NCBI GenBank assembly: GCA_900317745.1
Contig: ONHW01000002.1
Coordinates: 186,001-250,000, forward strand
Direction: 5' to 3'
DNA length: 64,000 bases
Source: an uncultured Bacteroidales bacterium
Lineage (GTDB): Bacteria > Bacteroidota > Bacteroidia > Bacteroidales > Paludibacteraceae
In this document: piece after piece, positions 1 through 10,800 of the stretch
Numbering within the stretch: the stretch's first letter is position 1
How the letters are laid out: every line of letters begins with the position of its first letter
The notes under the pieces: generated by a model
The model's input: the letters and a program-made list of their open reading frames with translations, nothing else
Databases searched by the model: none
What the model was told of the DNA's origin: nothing
Made by a program: the position numbers and the translations under genes

Positions 1-197
1 ACGTCAGCCAGGACGCTCTTGCCGTACATCTTTTTGATCAGTCCTGCGGGCACCATACCTTTGCGGAAGCCCGGTATGTCAGCCTTCTGACGGATCTGAC
101 GGATCTGCTTGGTTACTGCCTCCTCGTAATCGGCGGGCGTGAGTGTCAGCGTGATTACCGAGGTGAGGTCTTTGAATTCTGAATGATTGATTTGCAT
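1..197 (-). CDS. tig: Trigger factor, N-terminal part (runs off the window)
   Basis: Read on the minus strand from the ATG at 197-195, the frame stays open to the window edge (65 codons). The N-terminus starts MQINHSEFKDL and contains IPGFRKGMVP followed by LIKKMYGKS, the ribosome-binding signature of trigger factor (family motif GFRxGxxP). Trigger factor is the ribosome-docked chaperone and prolyl isomerase that meets nascent chains at the exit tunnel. Only the ribosome-binding N-domain is visible; the PPIase and C-terminal domains lie outside. A promoter match sits about 95 bp upstream. Confidence 0.9.
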   Translation of the reverse strand, partial: MQINHSEFKDLTSVITLTLTPADYEEAVTKQIRQIRQKADIPGFRKGMVPAGLIKKMYGKSVLAD

Positions 198-291
198 AAC
201 TATTGTATTGTTTTATATTTGTCGCAGTTAATACCTGTTGGCGTGTTGCTTTCGCGATAGGGCGTGTCACCTACGACGCACAAAAAGCCTA

Positions 292-323
292 CAAAGATAG
301 TAAAAGTTTTTGATAAATGCAAA
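292..323 (-). promoter_or_regulatory. Promoter for trigger factor
   Basis: On the minus strand TTTG (323-320) and TATCTTTG (299-292) are separated by exactly 20 bp. This matches the Bacteroidota -33 TTTG / -7 TAnnTTTG promoter. It points toward the trigger factor start at 197. Confidence 0.7.
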
Positions 324-514
324 TTTTTTGCCCTTAATTATGCTAAATGTACAATGCGGTTGTGATTTTTGATAACAACTACTTGCATTATTCCGTATAT
401 GTATCAGGCGTATGCGCCGGCGTGTACGCAAGTATTCGAAAGGTTTCGAAAGACCGGCGTGTGCAATGTTTGTATTTCAAAGTGTAAGAAATTTGTGTGT
501 TTTTATGTCTAAAA

Positions 515-546
515 GTTGTAATTTTGCTTAATTTTATGTAATTTTG
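515..546 (+). promoter_or_regulatory. Candidate promoter of the six-gene surface operon
   Basis: GTTG (515-518), a 20-bp spacer, then TAATTTTG (539-546) fit the Bacteroidota promoter form with one -33 mismatch. A second TAATTTTG at 519-526 lacks a well-spaced -33 box. The leader to the first ATG would be about 100 nt. Confidence 0.5.
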
Positions 547-653
547 CAGGCGATTTTGCCCTTTGTGAAAATGGAGGACCTAAGCGATATACTATAGATT
601 TGGGCAAAATTTGTTAAAAACCGAAAACAGATATTATGCAGTAAAACCTTTTG

Positions 654-1574
654 ATGTTTCGAATGAATGTTTCGCAGACAAATAGAATGTTGCTGGTAGG
701 CATATCTTTGCTTGTCGCCTTGTGTGCGTATCCGGCTCGCCGGCACTCGTCGCGTTATTCGTCGCGTAGTGCAATGCATCATTATATTCGTGTCTCGGCT
801 GATTTTTCATACGCGCGTGAGTTTGCCAACGGTGGCATTGCTATAGATGCAGCCGATGCAATGACGTATAATGCAGCCCGGAGTATTGTGGGCAGCGGCA
901 TGACGGAGAAAGGACTATCCGGTAACGGCTTTGCTCCCGGGATAGGTGTCGGATATCGGCTGGTGTACAATCATTTCCTGTTCGATGTAGACTTGGGTGC
1001 CGAGTACCGACAGGCTTGGTTGCGACTTACTGCTTTGACTCAAGTGCACGAACCGGCGAAAGATGAACAGGGCTATGATTATGCGGGACATCATACTTGG
1101 ACGGAACGCCGGTGCATGATAAAACATGCAGGTATTAGTTTGCCGGTTATGCTCGGCGGTGAATGGGATAAGTTCTATTTCTTGGCAGGCATAAAGCTGA
1201 ATGCGGATATTTGGGGTCGAAGCAGTGAGTGGGGCAATTATTCGCTGGAGGCGGATTATGACCGCTATATGAACTCGTTTGTTGACATGCCTAACCACGG
1301 CTATGTGAGCAACGAACCTTACGCCGACGAACCTGTCGTACTGCCGTCTGCGGTACAGTTGAGAGCATGTGCGGAGATAGGCTACTGTGTCTATGGCGCG
1401 GATAATGGTCGCTACCGCAAGCAGAGATCGACCAAGGTGTATGTAAGTGCGTTTGGTGAGTACAGCGTGTTGGGTACAGCGGATACGTATATGCCGTTGC
1501 TGATAGGTGCTCGCGTTACCGCGCTCATACCCCTTCCTCAGAAGACGAAATGTACTACTTGTGTTAAGGACTAA
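654..1574 (+). CDS. Outer-membrane beta-barrel protein, first gene of the surface operon
   Basis: A 306-aa protein with a signal peptide (hydrophobic stretch MLLVGISLLVALCAYPA), then alternating aromatic/hydrophobic strands typical of a small outer-membrane barrel. The segment ISLPVMLGG...FYFLAGI resembles NIPVQVGG...YYFLAGA in the N-terminal barrel of the OmpA-family protein that closes this operon, so the two barrels are probably homologous. ATG 654 is chosen; a TTG at 651 and an ATG at 663 are in frame and equally possible. The stop overlaps the start of the next gene by one base (TAATG), suggesting translational coupling. The exact role is unknown; an anchor or partner for the secreted proteins downstream is inference. 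Confidence 0.65.
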   Translation: MFRMNVSQTNRMLLVGISLLVALCAYPARRHSSRYSSRSAMHHYIRVSADFSYAREFANGGIAIDAADAMTYNAARSIVGSGMTEKGLSGNGFAPGIGVGYRLVYNHFLFDVDLGAEYRQAWLRLTALTQVHEPAKDEQGYDYAGHHTWTERRCMIKHAGISLPVMLGGEWDKFYFLAGIKLNADIWGRSSEWGNYSLEADYDRYMNSFVDMPNHGYVSNEPYADEPVVLPSAVQLRACAEIGYCVYGADNGRYRKQRSTKVYVSAFGEYSVLGTADTYMPLLIGARVTALIPLPQKTKCTTCVKD

Positions 1575-4500
1575 TGAAACAACGATTATACATACTCATG
1601 CTGTTAGCAGTCAGCTGTTGGCTGTCAGTTATGCGTGCATACGGCGCCGCCATTACGATGGCTGATCTGCCGTACTTGTGCGATTTTGAGAACGAAGCAG
1701 AGAATCAGAACTGGGTGCTTAACCCCTCGGTGAACACCATCACGACGGATAACCGTTGGGTTATTGGCAGTGCTGTCGCTTATACCGGCGACAATTCGAT
1801 GTATGTGTCGCAAGACGGAGGTCTAAGCAACACCTATGCTTCAACGAACAACGTGCTTCTCGCTTATCGTGACATCACACTTGAGGCTGGCGACTATGAT
1901 ATAGCTTACGATTGGATGGGCTTGGGTAACAAGACCAAAGGTTACCTGAAAATCGTGTATGCCAATCGTCCGAATAGCGGATTGAAGTGTCTGGGTAACA
2001 GCGTTGAGCCTACATGGGTGGCAACTTCCGTTCAGCTGATGGGTGACAATGAGCGCCTGGTGGACGGCGATGCCTGGCGGCACGTTCAGGCGCGCGTCAC
2101 TATCCCCGTTGCGCAGGCTAACAAGACAACAACCCGTCTGCTGTTTGTATGGGTGAATACCGACGTGACGGTCAAGGATAGTATCACATCTGTCGCTATC
2201 GACAATTTCCAACTGGCTAAAGCCTCTCCCACGGGCTATCCGAGCAACATACATGTCACCACCATCCTTAACTCCTCCACCATCAGCTGGGAGGGGGATG
2301 CCGAGAATTATGAGGTGATGTACCGCAAGAAGACCGACAATGTGTTTACCTCCGTGCCGGTGACCGGTAATACAGTTACGTTGCAGGACATGGAGCATGG
2401 TGCCTATGAGTTTTGGATTTGCTCTATTAACGGCGATGACAAGACGCTATATACCGTGTTCCCCGTCGTATATCTGTACCAGACCGACTGCTTTGATGCG
2501 CTGAATATGTACAATGCAACGTTTGAATACGGCAAGTGGACATACCGCAACGGTCGTGTTCCGGCAGGTTACACGCGCGTGGATTACGGTCCGGAAGACA
2601 AACGCAGCCGTCATACTACGCACTTCGACAAGACCGAGGTTGATCCGCGTACCGTTATCCGTAGCGGGCAGGACACGCTGGCATGCCTGAAGACTATTCC
2701 TGAAGGCGAGTTCGGTTCGGTACGTTTGGGAAACTGGCTGACAGGTAGCGAATATGAGTCGATGACGTTCCATTACACAGTGGAGTCGCACTCGACTGCC
2801 GTATTACTGATCCGTTATGCCATGGTGTTGGAGAATCCCGACCATCAGGATACTGAGCAGCCGCGATTCACGCTGGATGTGCTGGACGAGCAGGGTGAAC
2901 CTATTGATATGAAGTGTGCATCGGTGGACTTCCACGCTCCGACCACGCAGGAGTGGAACGATCCGGAGGTGCGTGCCTTGTGGCACAGTTCGAACTGGGT
3001 GGACGGCTCCAGCTCTCATGCCGTAACATGGCAGGACTGGCGGACAATAGGTATCAGCGTGGATAGTTATGTAGGACAGACACTCACCATCATTCTCACC
3101 TCTTATGACTGCGATCAGGGCGGCCACTTCGGTTATGCGTACTTCACGCTGAACTGTGTGCGCAGCGACGTGGACGGACTGCCGTGGGGCGAAGGCTCAT
3201 CAACACGTATGTTCACTGCGCCGGAGGGATTTGACTATGCATGGTTCAACCGTACGGATAAGGAGTTTACCGATACAATCACCAACACGCTGACCACCCA
3301 ATCGCCGTATATAACCGATGGCGGCAGGTACTTCTATGTGCTGGAGTCCGATACGAATACGTATCTGTGCCACGTCACCTATCCGACCAACAAGGACTGC
3401 GGCTACTGGTTTGAGGCAAGCGGCAAGCCCCATACGCCGAGGGCGGAACTGGAACTACGCTGGACGCCGGACTCATGTCGCAACGGCTATACATGGTGGA
3501 ATCGTTGTCATACGGTACTGACCAATCAGCAGAACGGACAGGAGGAGCATCGCTACGATATGACTATAGAGAACAGTTATCTGCTGACCGAAGGCGGTGC
3601 AGATCAGGCTATCGGTTATGACAGCGTAGGTACGTATGTGCCGATGCCCGACGAGGGCGGCCATATCCGTATGGGAGTATGGGCTGGCGTATATGCCAGG
3701 GGTGAATTGTACGCAGATACAGCATGGTTTGAACTGGATGTGCCGGCAATAGCGCCCACACAAACGCACCTGTACGATACAATATGCCGCGGGCAGTCGG
3801 TGGTCTTCCCCGCCGGTTCGCTTGATACGTACACCAACAGCGGCGATTACTATGACAGCCTCAAGTCGGTTGTCACCGGTTGCGACAGTACGGTTATTCT
3901 GCACCTCACCGTGCACGAACCCGTCACAGCTGAAGTGTACGACACGATATGCGAGGGTGCTACGTATGAGTTCAATGGTCAGATACTCAGCACTACTACG
4001 CGTCGCTCGGCTATTGTCCAGAGTCTGGTTACGGGCTGCGACAGTGTGGTTACGCTGAACCTGATGGTGGCTCCGCGTCCCGTTCATAGGCTCGGACAAA
4101 GTATGATCTGCTCCGACGAGCCGCTACAGTTCTTCACCACCGTTAGCGAGTATGTGGACAGCATACGTGTGGAGATCGACCAGACCGACACTGTGTATGC
4201 GCCTGTTCGCGATGGTGACGAAACGCTGGTGCACTTCGGACATATCGTGTCGGGCGAACGTATCGCTGTAATATACAGTTATATGCCTTGGTGCGACATA
4301 CAATACAAGGATACGTTGCACTTCAATGTCAAACTGACCAGTCAACTGATTGAGGCGCGGTTTGACGATGTGCTCGCTTTCCTCTCGACCGATTATAACG
4401 GCGGATACGTATTTACATCCTATCAGTGGTACATGAACGGCGTAGCCATCGAGGGCGCTACCGGCTCATGGTACTACAACCCGGCGATGGATAAGGATGC

Positions 4501-4702
4501 GGAGTTTACCGTTTGTGTGACTGAACCTGACGGCACGGTGCAGTGGATATGCCCGTTCACGTTCAACAGCCTGAATATGCCCGATGCGGTAGATGATGTG
4601 TGCGAATCGGCACGCCAAGTAGTAATTTACCTGCGCGACGGACAATTGGTGGTGGAATATGGCGGACGAACCTACGATATCTTGGGCAGGACGATTAAGT
4701 GA
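1574..4702 (+). CDS. Large secreted protein with jelly-roll, FN3-like and GCDS repeats (paralogue 1)
   Basis: A 1042-aa secreted protein. A signal peptide (about residues 1-25) precedes a domain beginning LPYLCDFENEAENQNW, the form taken by choice-of-anchor J / cleaved-adhesin jelly-rolls. An FN3-like segment (about 215-300) and a second jelly-roll (about 310-540) follow. Two copies of a cysteine-containing repeat ending GCDS-x-V-x-L-x-L (about 735-835) come next. The protein ends in a short tag, DGQL...YDILGRTIK, shared in form with two other proteins of this window. It is a paralogue of the next gene over its full length. Export by type IX secretion and an adhesin-like role are inferred. 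The signal-peptide codons (1600-1629) are built from a repeated ctgttagcagtcag-like word. Confidence 0.7.
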   Translation: MKQRLYILMLLAVSCWLSVMRAYGAAITMADLPYLCDFENEAENQNWVLNPSVNTITTDNRWVIGSAVAYTGDNSMYVSQDGGLSNTYASTNNVLLAYRDITLEAGDYDIAYDWMGLGNKTKGYLKIVYANRPNSGLKCLGNSVEPTWVATSVQLMGDNERLVDGDAWRHVQARVTIPVAQANKTTTRLLFVWVNTDVTVKDSITSVAIDNFQLAKASPTGYPSNIHVTTILNSSTISWEGDAENYEVMYRKKTDNVFTSVPVTGNTVTLQDMEHGAYEFWICSINGDDKTLYTVFPVVYLYQTDCFDALNMYNATFEYGKWTYRNGRVPAGYTRVDYGPEDKRSRHTTHFDKTEVDPRTVIRSGQDTLACLKTIPEGEFGSVRLGNWLTGSEYESMTFHYTVESHSTAVLLIRYAMVLENPDHQDTEQPRFTLDVLDEQGEPIDMKCASVDFHAPTTQEWNDPEVRALWHSSNWVDGSSSHAVTWQDWRTIGISVDSYVGQTLTIILTSYDCDQGGHFGYAYFTLNCVRSDVDGLPWGEGSSTRMFTAPEGFDYAWFNRTDKEFTDTITNTLTTQSPYITDGGRYFYVLESDTNTYLCHVTYPTNKDCGYWFEASGKPHTPRAELELRWTPDSCRNGYTWWNRCHTVLTNQQNGQEEHRYDMTIENSYLLTEGGADQAIGYDSVGTYVPMPDEGGHIRMGVWAGVYARGELYADTAWFELDVPAIAPTQTHLYDTICRGQSVVFPAGSLDTYTNSGDYYDSLKSVVTGCDSTVILHLTVHEPVTAEVYDTICEGATYEFNGQILSTTTRRSAIVQSLVTGCDSVVTLNLMVAPRPVHRLGQSMICSDEPLQFFTTVSEYVDSIRVEIDQTDTVYAPVRDGDETLVHFGHIVSGERIAVIYSYMPWCDIQYKDTLHFNVKLTSQLIEARFDDVLAFLSTDYNGGYVFTSYQWYMNGVAIEGATGSWYYNPAMDKDAEFTVCVTEPDGTVQWICPFTFNSLNMPDAVDDVCESARQVVIYLRDGQLVVEYGGRTYDILGRTIK

Positions 4703-4719
4703 TGAATGCATACCAACTG

Positions 4720-4752
4720 TGACTAAACCTCGATAAAACCCCGATAAAGTAT
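4720..4752 (+). repeat. 11-bp periodic repeat, short array
   Basis: Three consecutive 11-mers: tgactaaacct, cgataaaaccc, cgataaagtat. It occupies most of the gap between the two paralogous secreted-protein genes and belongs to the same 11-bp-period family as the arrays near 34043, 39848, 45840 and 61088. Confidence 0.6.
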
Positions 4753-4758
4753 ATACAA

Positions 4759-7700
4759 ATGATGATAAAGCGAATCGTATACATAATGCTTGTCGCATGG
4801 GCGGCTATCCTGACGGCGGCAGCCCAGTTGCCGCATAGTTACCAGTGCGACTTTGAGGATGCGGCTGAGAATTCACTGTGGGTGCTGAACTATACAAAGA
4901 ATAGTTCTGCTACTTTTAATAATAAATGGGCTATAGGAAATGCAGTGTCTTCATTGGGCATGCAATCAATGTATATATCTCCGGATGGCGGTATTTCTGC
5001 CGGTTATACGTTTGGCGATTCGCGTATAATGATAGCATGGCGCGAGTTGGATATGGAAGCCGGGCGCTACGATGTGGCGTTTGACTGGATGTGCGGCGGC
5101 GATTCGGCGCGTGCAGCACTGCTTGTCGCTTGGATTCCGGAAAGCGAGTTTGGAGAAATGAAATGCATGTTCAATGATGATTACAAGGGCGAAGGCAGGG
5201 AGTGGCTGGTCAATAACCTGCTAAAGTTTAACGGAAGTGAACTGCTAACCGGTGGCTCCGTATGGACGCATGCCGTCAACACGCTTGAGTCTGACGGAAC
5301 ACCTCACCGCTTGGCATTCTTTTTCGTCTACAGCAGTACTGCTTCTTTGGTACAACCTGGATCATGTGTTGACAACATCCAATTTTCGCGGAACAACTGT
5401 GGAGAGCCGAAAAACATGTCAGTGAAGATTGCATCGAGGATGGCAAAGATGGAGTGGAGTTCTTCTGCTGAAGAGTTTAACCTGCGTATGCATCGTATGG
5501 GTGACAATTATGCCACACAAGTAAACGGTATTAAGCAGACTAATTTCTCCGCGCAGTTGGCTGATGGTGTGTACGATATACAAATCCGTGTAATCTGCGA
5601 GGGGGATACCAGTGTGTGGTATAATTTCCCGACAGCATTTGTGTATGAGACAACTTGTTTCGATTACCTTGACCTGACCGATGAGCGTTGCTCTTTCTCA
5701 ATGGAGACAGCATCTGATTACAGACAGAACAATGATTTGACGTACGGAAAGATTGACTATGGCTTCACCTCAATGTGGAGTCGTCATACAATCCACTATC
5801 ATCAGGAAGAGTACGATGCACGTACATTCGGCAGTATTGATAGCCGAGGCAATTCGGTTATGCCTCTCAAGACCGTGCCGGAAGGCGCTCTTGCCTCGGT
5901 GCGTGTAGGCAGTTGGGAAAAAACGGCTCGTGTGGCGCGGATAGAGTATGACTTTACGGTGGATGCCAAAGAGGCAAGCGTATTGATGCTGCAGTACGCT
6001 ATGGTGCTGGAGTCTTCCGGACATGATGAAAAAGAGCGTCCTCGTCTTACCATTGATATTGTGGATGTTAAGACAGGAGAACATATCAGTCCTTGTACTA
6101 CAGTTGATTTGGCTGCGCAGACCAGTGGTGAAGGGTGGTACAGAGTACCCGATGGGGGAGACGGTACACGTGATGTTTGTTGGCGCGACTGGACTACACT
6201 GGGTTTGAATCTAGCTGACTATGATGGTATGGATGTCAAAGTAAAAATAACAGCTATAGGTTGTACCGCTACCATTCATTACGGCTACGCTTACTTCACA
6301 TTGACTTGTACTGAAGGTAAGGTTCAAGGCGTGCATGTAGGTGGTGCACAAGTCAAAGGAGAGCATTGTGGTCTGGATACGACCAATCAGTTTATCGCGC
6401 CAGAAGGATTTAACTATCGTTGGTATAAAGTTACATCCCCAAAAGTGACCCAAGGAACAAGCAACGTGTTAGATGTGGATTACAAAGACACATGCACGTA
6501 TGCAGTGGATTTGTCGTACAAGTCGAATGCCAATTGCCGTTTTACGCTCTATGCCAATGCAACGCCACGTTTCCCCATACCGGAGGCGACTTACACTATC
6601 ACACAGCACGATTGCGGCAACTACATTACGTTCAACAACACCAGTCATATACGTACGCATATCTATGAGACCGGTGAAGAAGTAGATACTCCCTTACCAC
6701 CTGAGAATTTCCGTTGGGACCTTGATGGTGTGAGTCAGGATCAGTCGTGGAATCCTTCGTTCCGATTGCCGGATGACCGTCAGGACTATCTGTTCAAGTT
6801 ATACGCAGGTGTAGGATTGTGTATGGATAGCTTAGAGATTCCAGTACATGTGCCGGAACTCGTTCCAGACTCGGTGGTGAAGGTGGTGCAAGTATGTGAT
6901 GCCGACAGACCTTATCCAATTAATGGAGTGTATTATGTAAAGGATACGCTTATCAAGGAATGGGGATACAACCGAATAGGTTGTGACAGCCTGCATGTGA
7001 CCGATCTTAGGTTTGTGGATGCGATCCATGATACGATTACAGCCACTATCACTGATGGTGAGACCTACATGTTCGCTGGCAAGCCACTCACCCTGCCCGG
7101 TGAGTACGATAGTCAGGCACTGGTCAGCACAGCCGGTTGCGATAGTTTTGTACACCTCACACTGGAAGTGTATGTGCCGTTGCAGATGGAGATTACGTCG
7201 GTTGAGAACCCGTGTGACGGTGCTTCCTCATACCTTATAGAAACGCACGCGCGTAAGGGCTTGCCTGATAAGTACACGCTGACGTATGCTGAGGAGGCAG
7301 AACAGGCAGGCTTTGTACAGCAGTCAGGTGCGTTGACCGGTGGAGAGGACAACACCATCACGGTAACACTTCCTGCTGATGCCAAACCGGGATATTATCC
7401 TTTTGTTATCCTGTTTGATAGCGAGAACAATGGTACATTTGAGTGTACAGGCGAATTGGCGATCTACTATTCTTCCTCGCTTATCCGTCAGCGTTGGGAT
7501 GACGTGCTGGGCATACTGAATGCGGAGTACAACGGTGGATATGACTTCCGCTACTTCCGCTGGTATCGCAACGGCGAGCCCATTGAAGGGGCCACCGAGC
7601 CGTATTACTACATCGAGAGCAAGCTTCAGCCCGGAGACACATACAGCGTGGAACTCAAAGAGAATGCCGATGAGCGCGGATTGACCACCTGCGGGTATGT

Positions 7701-7818
7701 AGTGCCCACAGCTGCATCTGCACCGCAGCAAGCCGCGCAGCGCATACTCCGCGACGGACAACTGATTATCCGTATTGTAGACAAGGAATATGACTCCCTT
7801 GGCCGACAAATCAGATGA
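4759..7818 (+). CDS. Large secreted protein with jelly-roll and GCDS repeats (paralogue 2)
   Basis: A 1019-aa protein parallel to the preceding gene: signal peptide (about 1-22), LPHSYQCDFEDAAENSLW opening the first jelly-roll, an FN3-like stretch near residue 220, a second jelly-roll opening at the FDYLDLTDE segment, then two degenerate GCDS-type repeats around 715-810. The C-terminus RDGQLIIR...YDSLGRQIR is the same short tag as in paralogue 1. ATG 4759 is used; ATG 4762 is also in frame. Co-linearity and divergence with gene 1 suggest an old tandem duplication. Surface or secreted adhesin-like function is inferred; no catalytic motif was seen. Confidence 0.7.
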   Translation: MMIKRIVYIMLVAWAAILTAAAQLPHSYQCDFEDAAENSLWVLNYTKNSSATFNNKWAIGNAVSSLGMQSMYISPDGGISAGYTFGDSRIMIAWRELDMEAGRYDVAFDWMCGGDSARAALLVAWIPESEFGEMKCMFNDDYKGEGREWLVNNLLKFNGSELLTGGSVWTHAVNTLESDGTPHRLAFFFVYSSTASLVQPGSCVDNIQFSRNNCGEPKNMSVKIASRMAKMEWSSSAEEFNLRMHRMGDNYATQVNGIKQTNFSAQLADGVYDIQIRVICEGDTSVWYNFPTAFVYETTCFDYLDLTDERCSFSMETASDYRQNNDLTYGKIDYGFTSMWSRHTIHYHQEEYDARTFGSIDSRGNSVMPLKTVPEGALASVRVGSWEKTARVARIEYDFTVDAKEASVLMLQYAMVLESSGHDEKERPRLTIDIVDVKTGEHISPCTTVDLAAQTSGEGWYRVPDGGDGTRDVCWRDWTTLGLNLADYDGMDVKVKITAIGCTATIHYGYAYFTLTCTEGKVQGVHVGGAQVKGEHCGLDTTNQFIAPEGFNYRWYKVTSPKVTQGTSNVLDVDYKDTCTYAVDLSYKSNANCRFTLYANATPRFPIPEATYTITQHDCGNYITFNNTSHIRTHIYETGEEVDTPLPPENFRWDLDGVSQDQSWNPSFRLPDDRQDYLFKLYAGVGLCMDSLEIPVHVPELVPDSVVKVVQVCDADRPYPINGVYYVKDTLIKEWGYNRIGCDSLHVTDLRFVDAIHDTITATITDGETYMFAGKPLTLPGEYDSQALVSTAGCDSFVHLTLEVYVPLQMEITSVENPCDGASSYLIETHARKGLPDKYTLTYAEEAEQAGFVQQSGALTGGEDNTITVTLPADAKPGYYPFVILFDSENNGTFECTGELAIYYSSSLIRQRWDDVLGILNAEYNGGYDFRYFRWYRNGEPIEGATEPYYYIESKLQPGDTYSVELKENADERGLTTCGYVVPTAASAPQQAAQRILRDGQLIIRIVDKEYDSLGRQIR

Positions 7819-7897
7819 CGGATAAGACAGATAAAAACAAAAAACTGAATATCAATATAGAGGTATTAGTCTTAATTATTAACAAAAACAAAACGCT

Positions 7898-10800
7898 ATG
7901 AAACATTTATTTTCTCGTTGGCTGTTGATGGTAGCGCTGGTATTTGGCGCCGCAACAGCAATGGCACAGAAATCTGTGTTCAGTGAGAGTTTCACAGGTA
8001 GCAAGCTTCCTGACGGTTGGTCAACAGCCAAAGGGTATTGGGAAGTTGACGAGGTGAGTGCCAAGTACAATGGTCCGTTTCAGGATGCTGCGGACACCTT
8101 GGTTTCTCCATTGATTGACTTGAGTGAGTTGGACAATGTTCCCTCGCTCAAACTCACCTACAGTTTGGCTGCCAACAGTGACAAAGTGAACATCCTCACA
8201 GTCCTCTATCGTGCGTCTAAGGATGCCGAATGGGCTGAGTGGAAAGTATTCAATGAGGCTACTGCTAGTCAGCAGACCATCAAGGATGCACTGCCTACAG
8301 GGCTGACAAGTGCACAGTTCGGTTTTGCCATGCAGTACAAGCAGGGCGGCGAATCACGTCTGTACTCCTTGTCGCTTGAGAACAAGACCGAGGCAACCGA
8401 AACACCTACGGGCTTGAAGGCCGAAGAGCTGACGACTACGAGTGTAACTCTCTATTGGAACGTTTGTACGAGTCCTGCGTTTGTGCAGTACAATGTTAAG
8501 GTCAGCACAAAGCAGATGACCGACATGTCAGAAGAAGCCTATGTGGATCTGACAGATCAGATGTTCACTAACGACTTCCTTGAGCTCGAAAGTTTGAAGC
8601 CGAACACCAAATATTGGCTGTATGTGCAGTACGATTGTGGCCATGGTGATGTGTCGCCATGGGCTGAGTTCTCCTTCCAAACCCCATGCGCATCTATCAG
8701 TGCGCCGTATAATGAGGATTTTGAGGGTGAACTGTCTTCCTGCGTGACGATTATCAAAGAGGGCAGCGACGCTGCTGTTTCCGGCGAATACGCCTACAAC
8801 AGCCAGAAGGCTTTCAAATCCAACTCGGCTAAAGGTAAATACAACTATTTGATTCTGCCGGAGTTTAATGGTGACGTAAAGAACTTCCAAGTGTCGTTTA
8901 TGGCAGCAGCCAGCGACGGAGGCAACACGTATACTCGCACCGTAACCATTGGTGTTAGTACCGAGCCTAATGCCGAGAGTTTCACACAACTCAAAACGTT
9001 TGACTTGCCGAAGGGACGTGTATGGGAAAACATTGTTATATCACTCAAGGGATACAACGGTCTGGGTAAGTATATCGCTTTCAAGTTCGGTAACGAGGAC
9101 AAAGAGAACCGTCTGTTCATTGACGATATAAAGATTGAGAATGCATCGGAGTGCCCGAAGCCTATGTTTGTACAAGTGTCGGAGATTACTACAAGTTCAG
9201 CCAAACTGGCGTGGACAGAAACCGGCAATGCAACAGAGTGGAATCTTGTTCTATCCACCAAGCCGCTCAATGATCCCGAGGATATTGAGCCGGACGCATC
9301 CAAGGGTGAATTTGCCGGCCATATCTCCACCAATCCGTATCAGCTGAACAATCTCAATGCTAACACAACCTACTATGCTTACTTACAGGCAGGTTGCGGT
9401 AGCAGTGAGTGGACGAGTGCGGTGGAGTTCAAGACCAGCCGCCCTGTAACCTATCCGTACAGCGAGCACTTCGACCGTCTGGATCCGGACTCTTACACCA
9501 ACGACATCAATGCCGTACCTGACGGTTGGGTAATGGATGATCGTTGTGTGAACCCAAATAAAGCATGGGATTTGCAATATAACACGCATCTACCGTATGT
9601 ATCAACAGCGTATAATCATGAGGAGTCAGCGTATGTTAATGCCTCCTTGTATTTGCGCGGTACAAGCAAAGGCGACGGAACTATTGCATATTATTCTTCC
9701 ATTGCGATGCTTCCGGCTATGCCGAAGGCAGTGAATAAAATGATGGTATCATTCTGGGCGTTCTCTACACAAGGTGACAACAGCGTTATCATTGGCGTAG
9801 CTAACAGTCAAGACAATGGTAAAAAGCAAGGAGAACAACTTGGCGTTAACATTATCGCCGTAGATACCATCGCTATAACTCCGGCTAATGCATGGAAGAA
9901 GTATAATGTCAGCCTGGAGAAGTATAAAGGCGAAGGTAGGTTTATCACGTTCTACTGCAAACCGGCTACTTCGACTCCTGCTATTTATATTGATGACATC
10001 GAGATTGACGATATCCCCGATTGTAGCGCTGTAACCGGGCTGAAAGCAGAGGCTACCGGTACTAACTCCATCAGTGCATCTTGGAATGATGCAACAAGTG
10101 CTACAAGTTGGAAGATCAAAGTATCCACGACTGCCTTATCCAATCCGGCAACGGGAACCGGTAATATAGTTAACGATGAAGTAGTAAATACCAAATCGTA
10201 TTCAAAATCCGGTTTGGAAATGGGCACCACATACTATCTCTACGTGTCGCCGGCTTGTGGTGACTTCTGGGAAAGTACGGAAGTTACAACTGCTGTAGGT
10301 TTGGAAGTTCCTTATTATACAGACTTCACAGGCGAGAAAACAGGTTCAAATGCAGCTCGCGGTCCAAAGAACTGGAAGTTGGGTAGCACAGGCTCGGCAT
10401 ACACGACATTGGGTTCTCAAACTTACGTTCCATACTTGAACACATCCAATTGGACGAATAAACCGGCAGATGAGACTGCTCCGTATCTCTATTTCAATAA
10501 TGGAACTACAGCCACCCAACAATTCCCGTATGCAATTATGCCTAAGTTGCTGAATGCGGATGTAAAGGATTTACAGATGTCGTTCTATGCATATTGGAAC
10601 AATAGTAATCCTTCCACGGCTACTACCTATGCTTGCGTGAAGGGTGTTTACTACGGTCCGTTGAGAGTTGGTGTCGTTGAAAATTTGGATGATATCAACA
10701 ACACAAAGAAATTCGATAATGTTACTTACGTTCAGTCGGTTTACGTTAAAGCAGCGAAAGCCGCGCAAAAAGTATATGTAGATTTGTCTTCGTACACGGG

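Larger units (their letters stand above)
198..653. other. Divergent intergenic region between trigger factor and the surface-protein operon
   Basis: No credible gene is seen here; short ORFs on the minus strand lack family features. Besides the two promoters it holds two close TTCGAAA words near 435-450 and a repeated CCGGCGTGT near 418 and 452, which could be an operator. No function is known. Confidence 0.4.
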
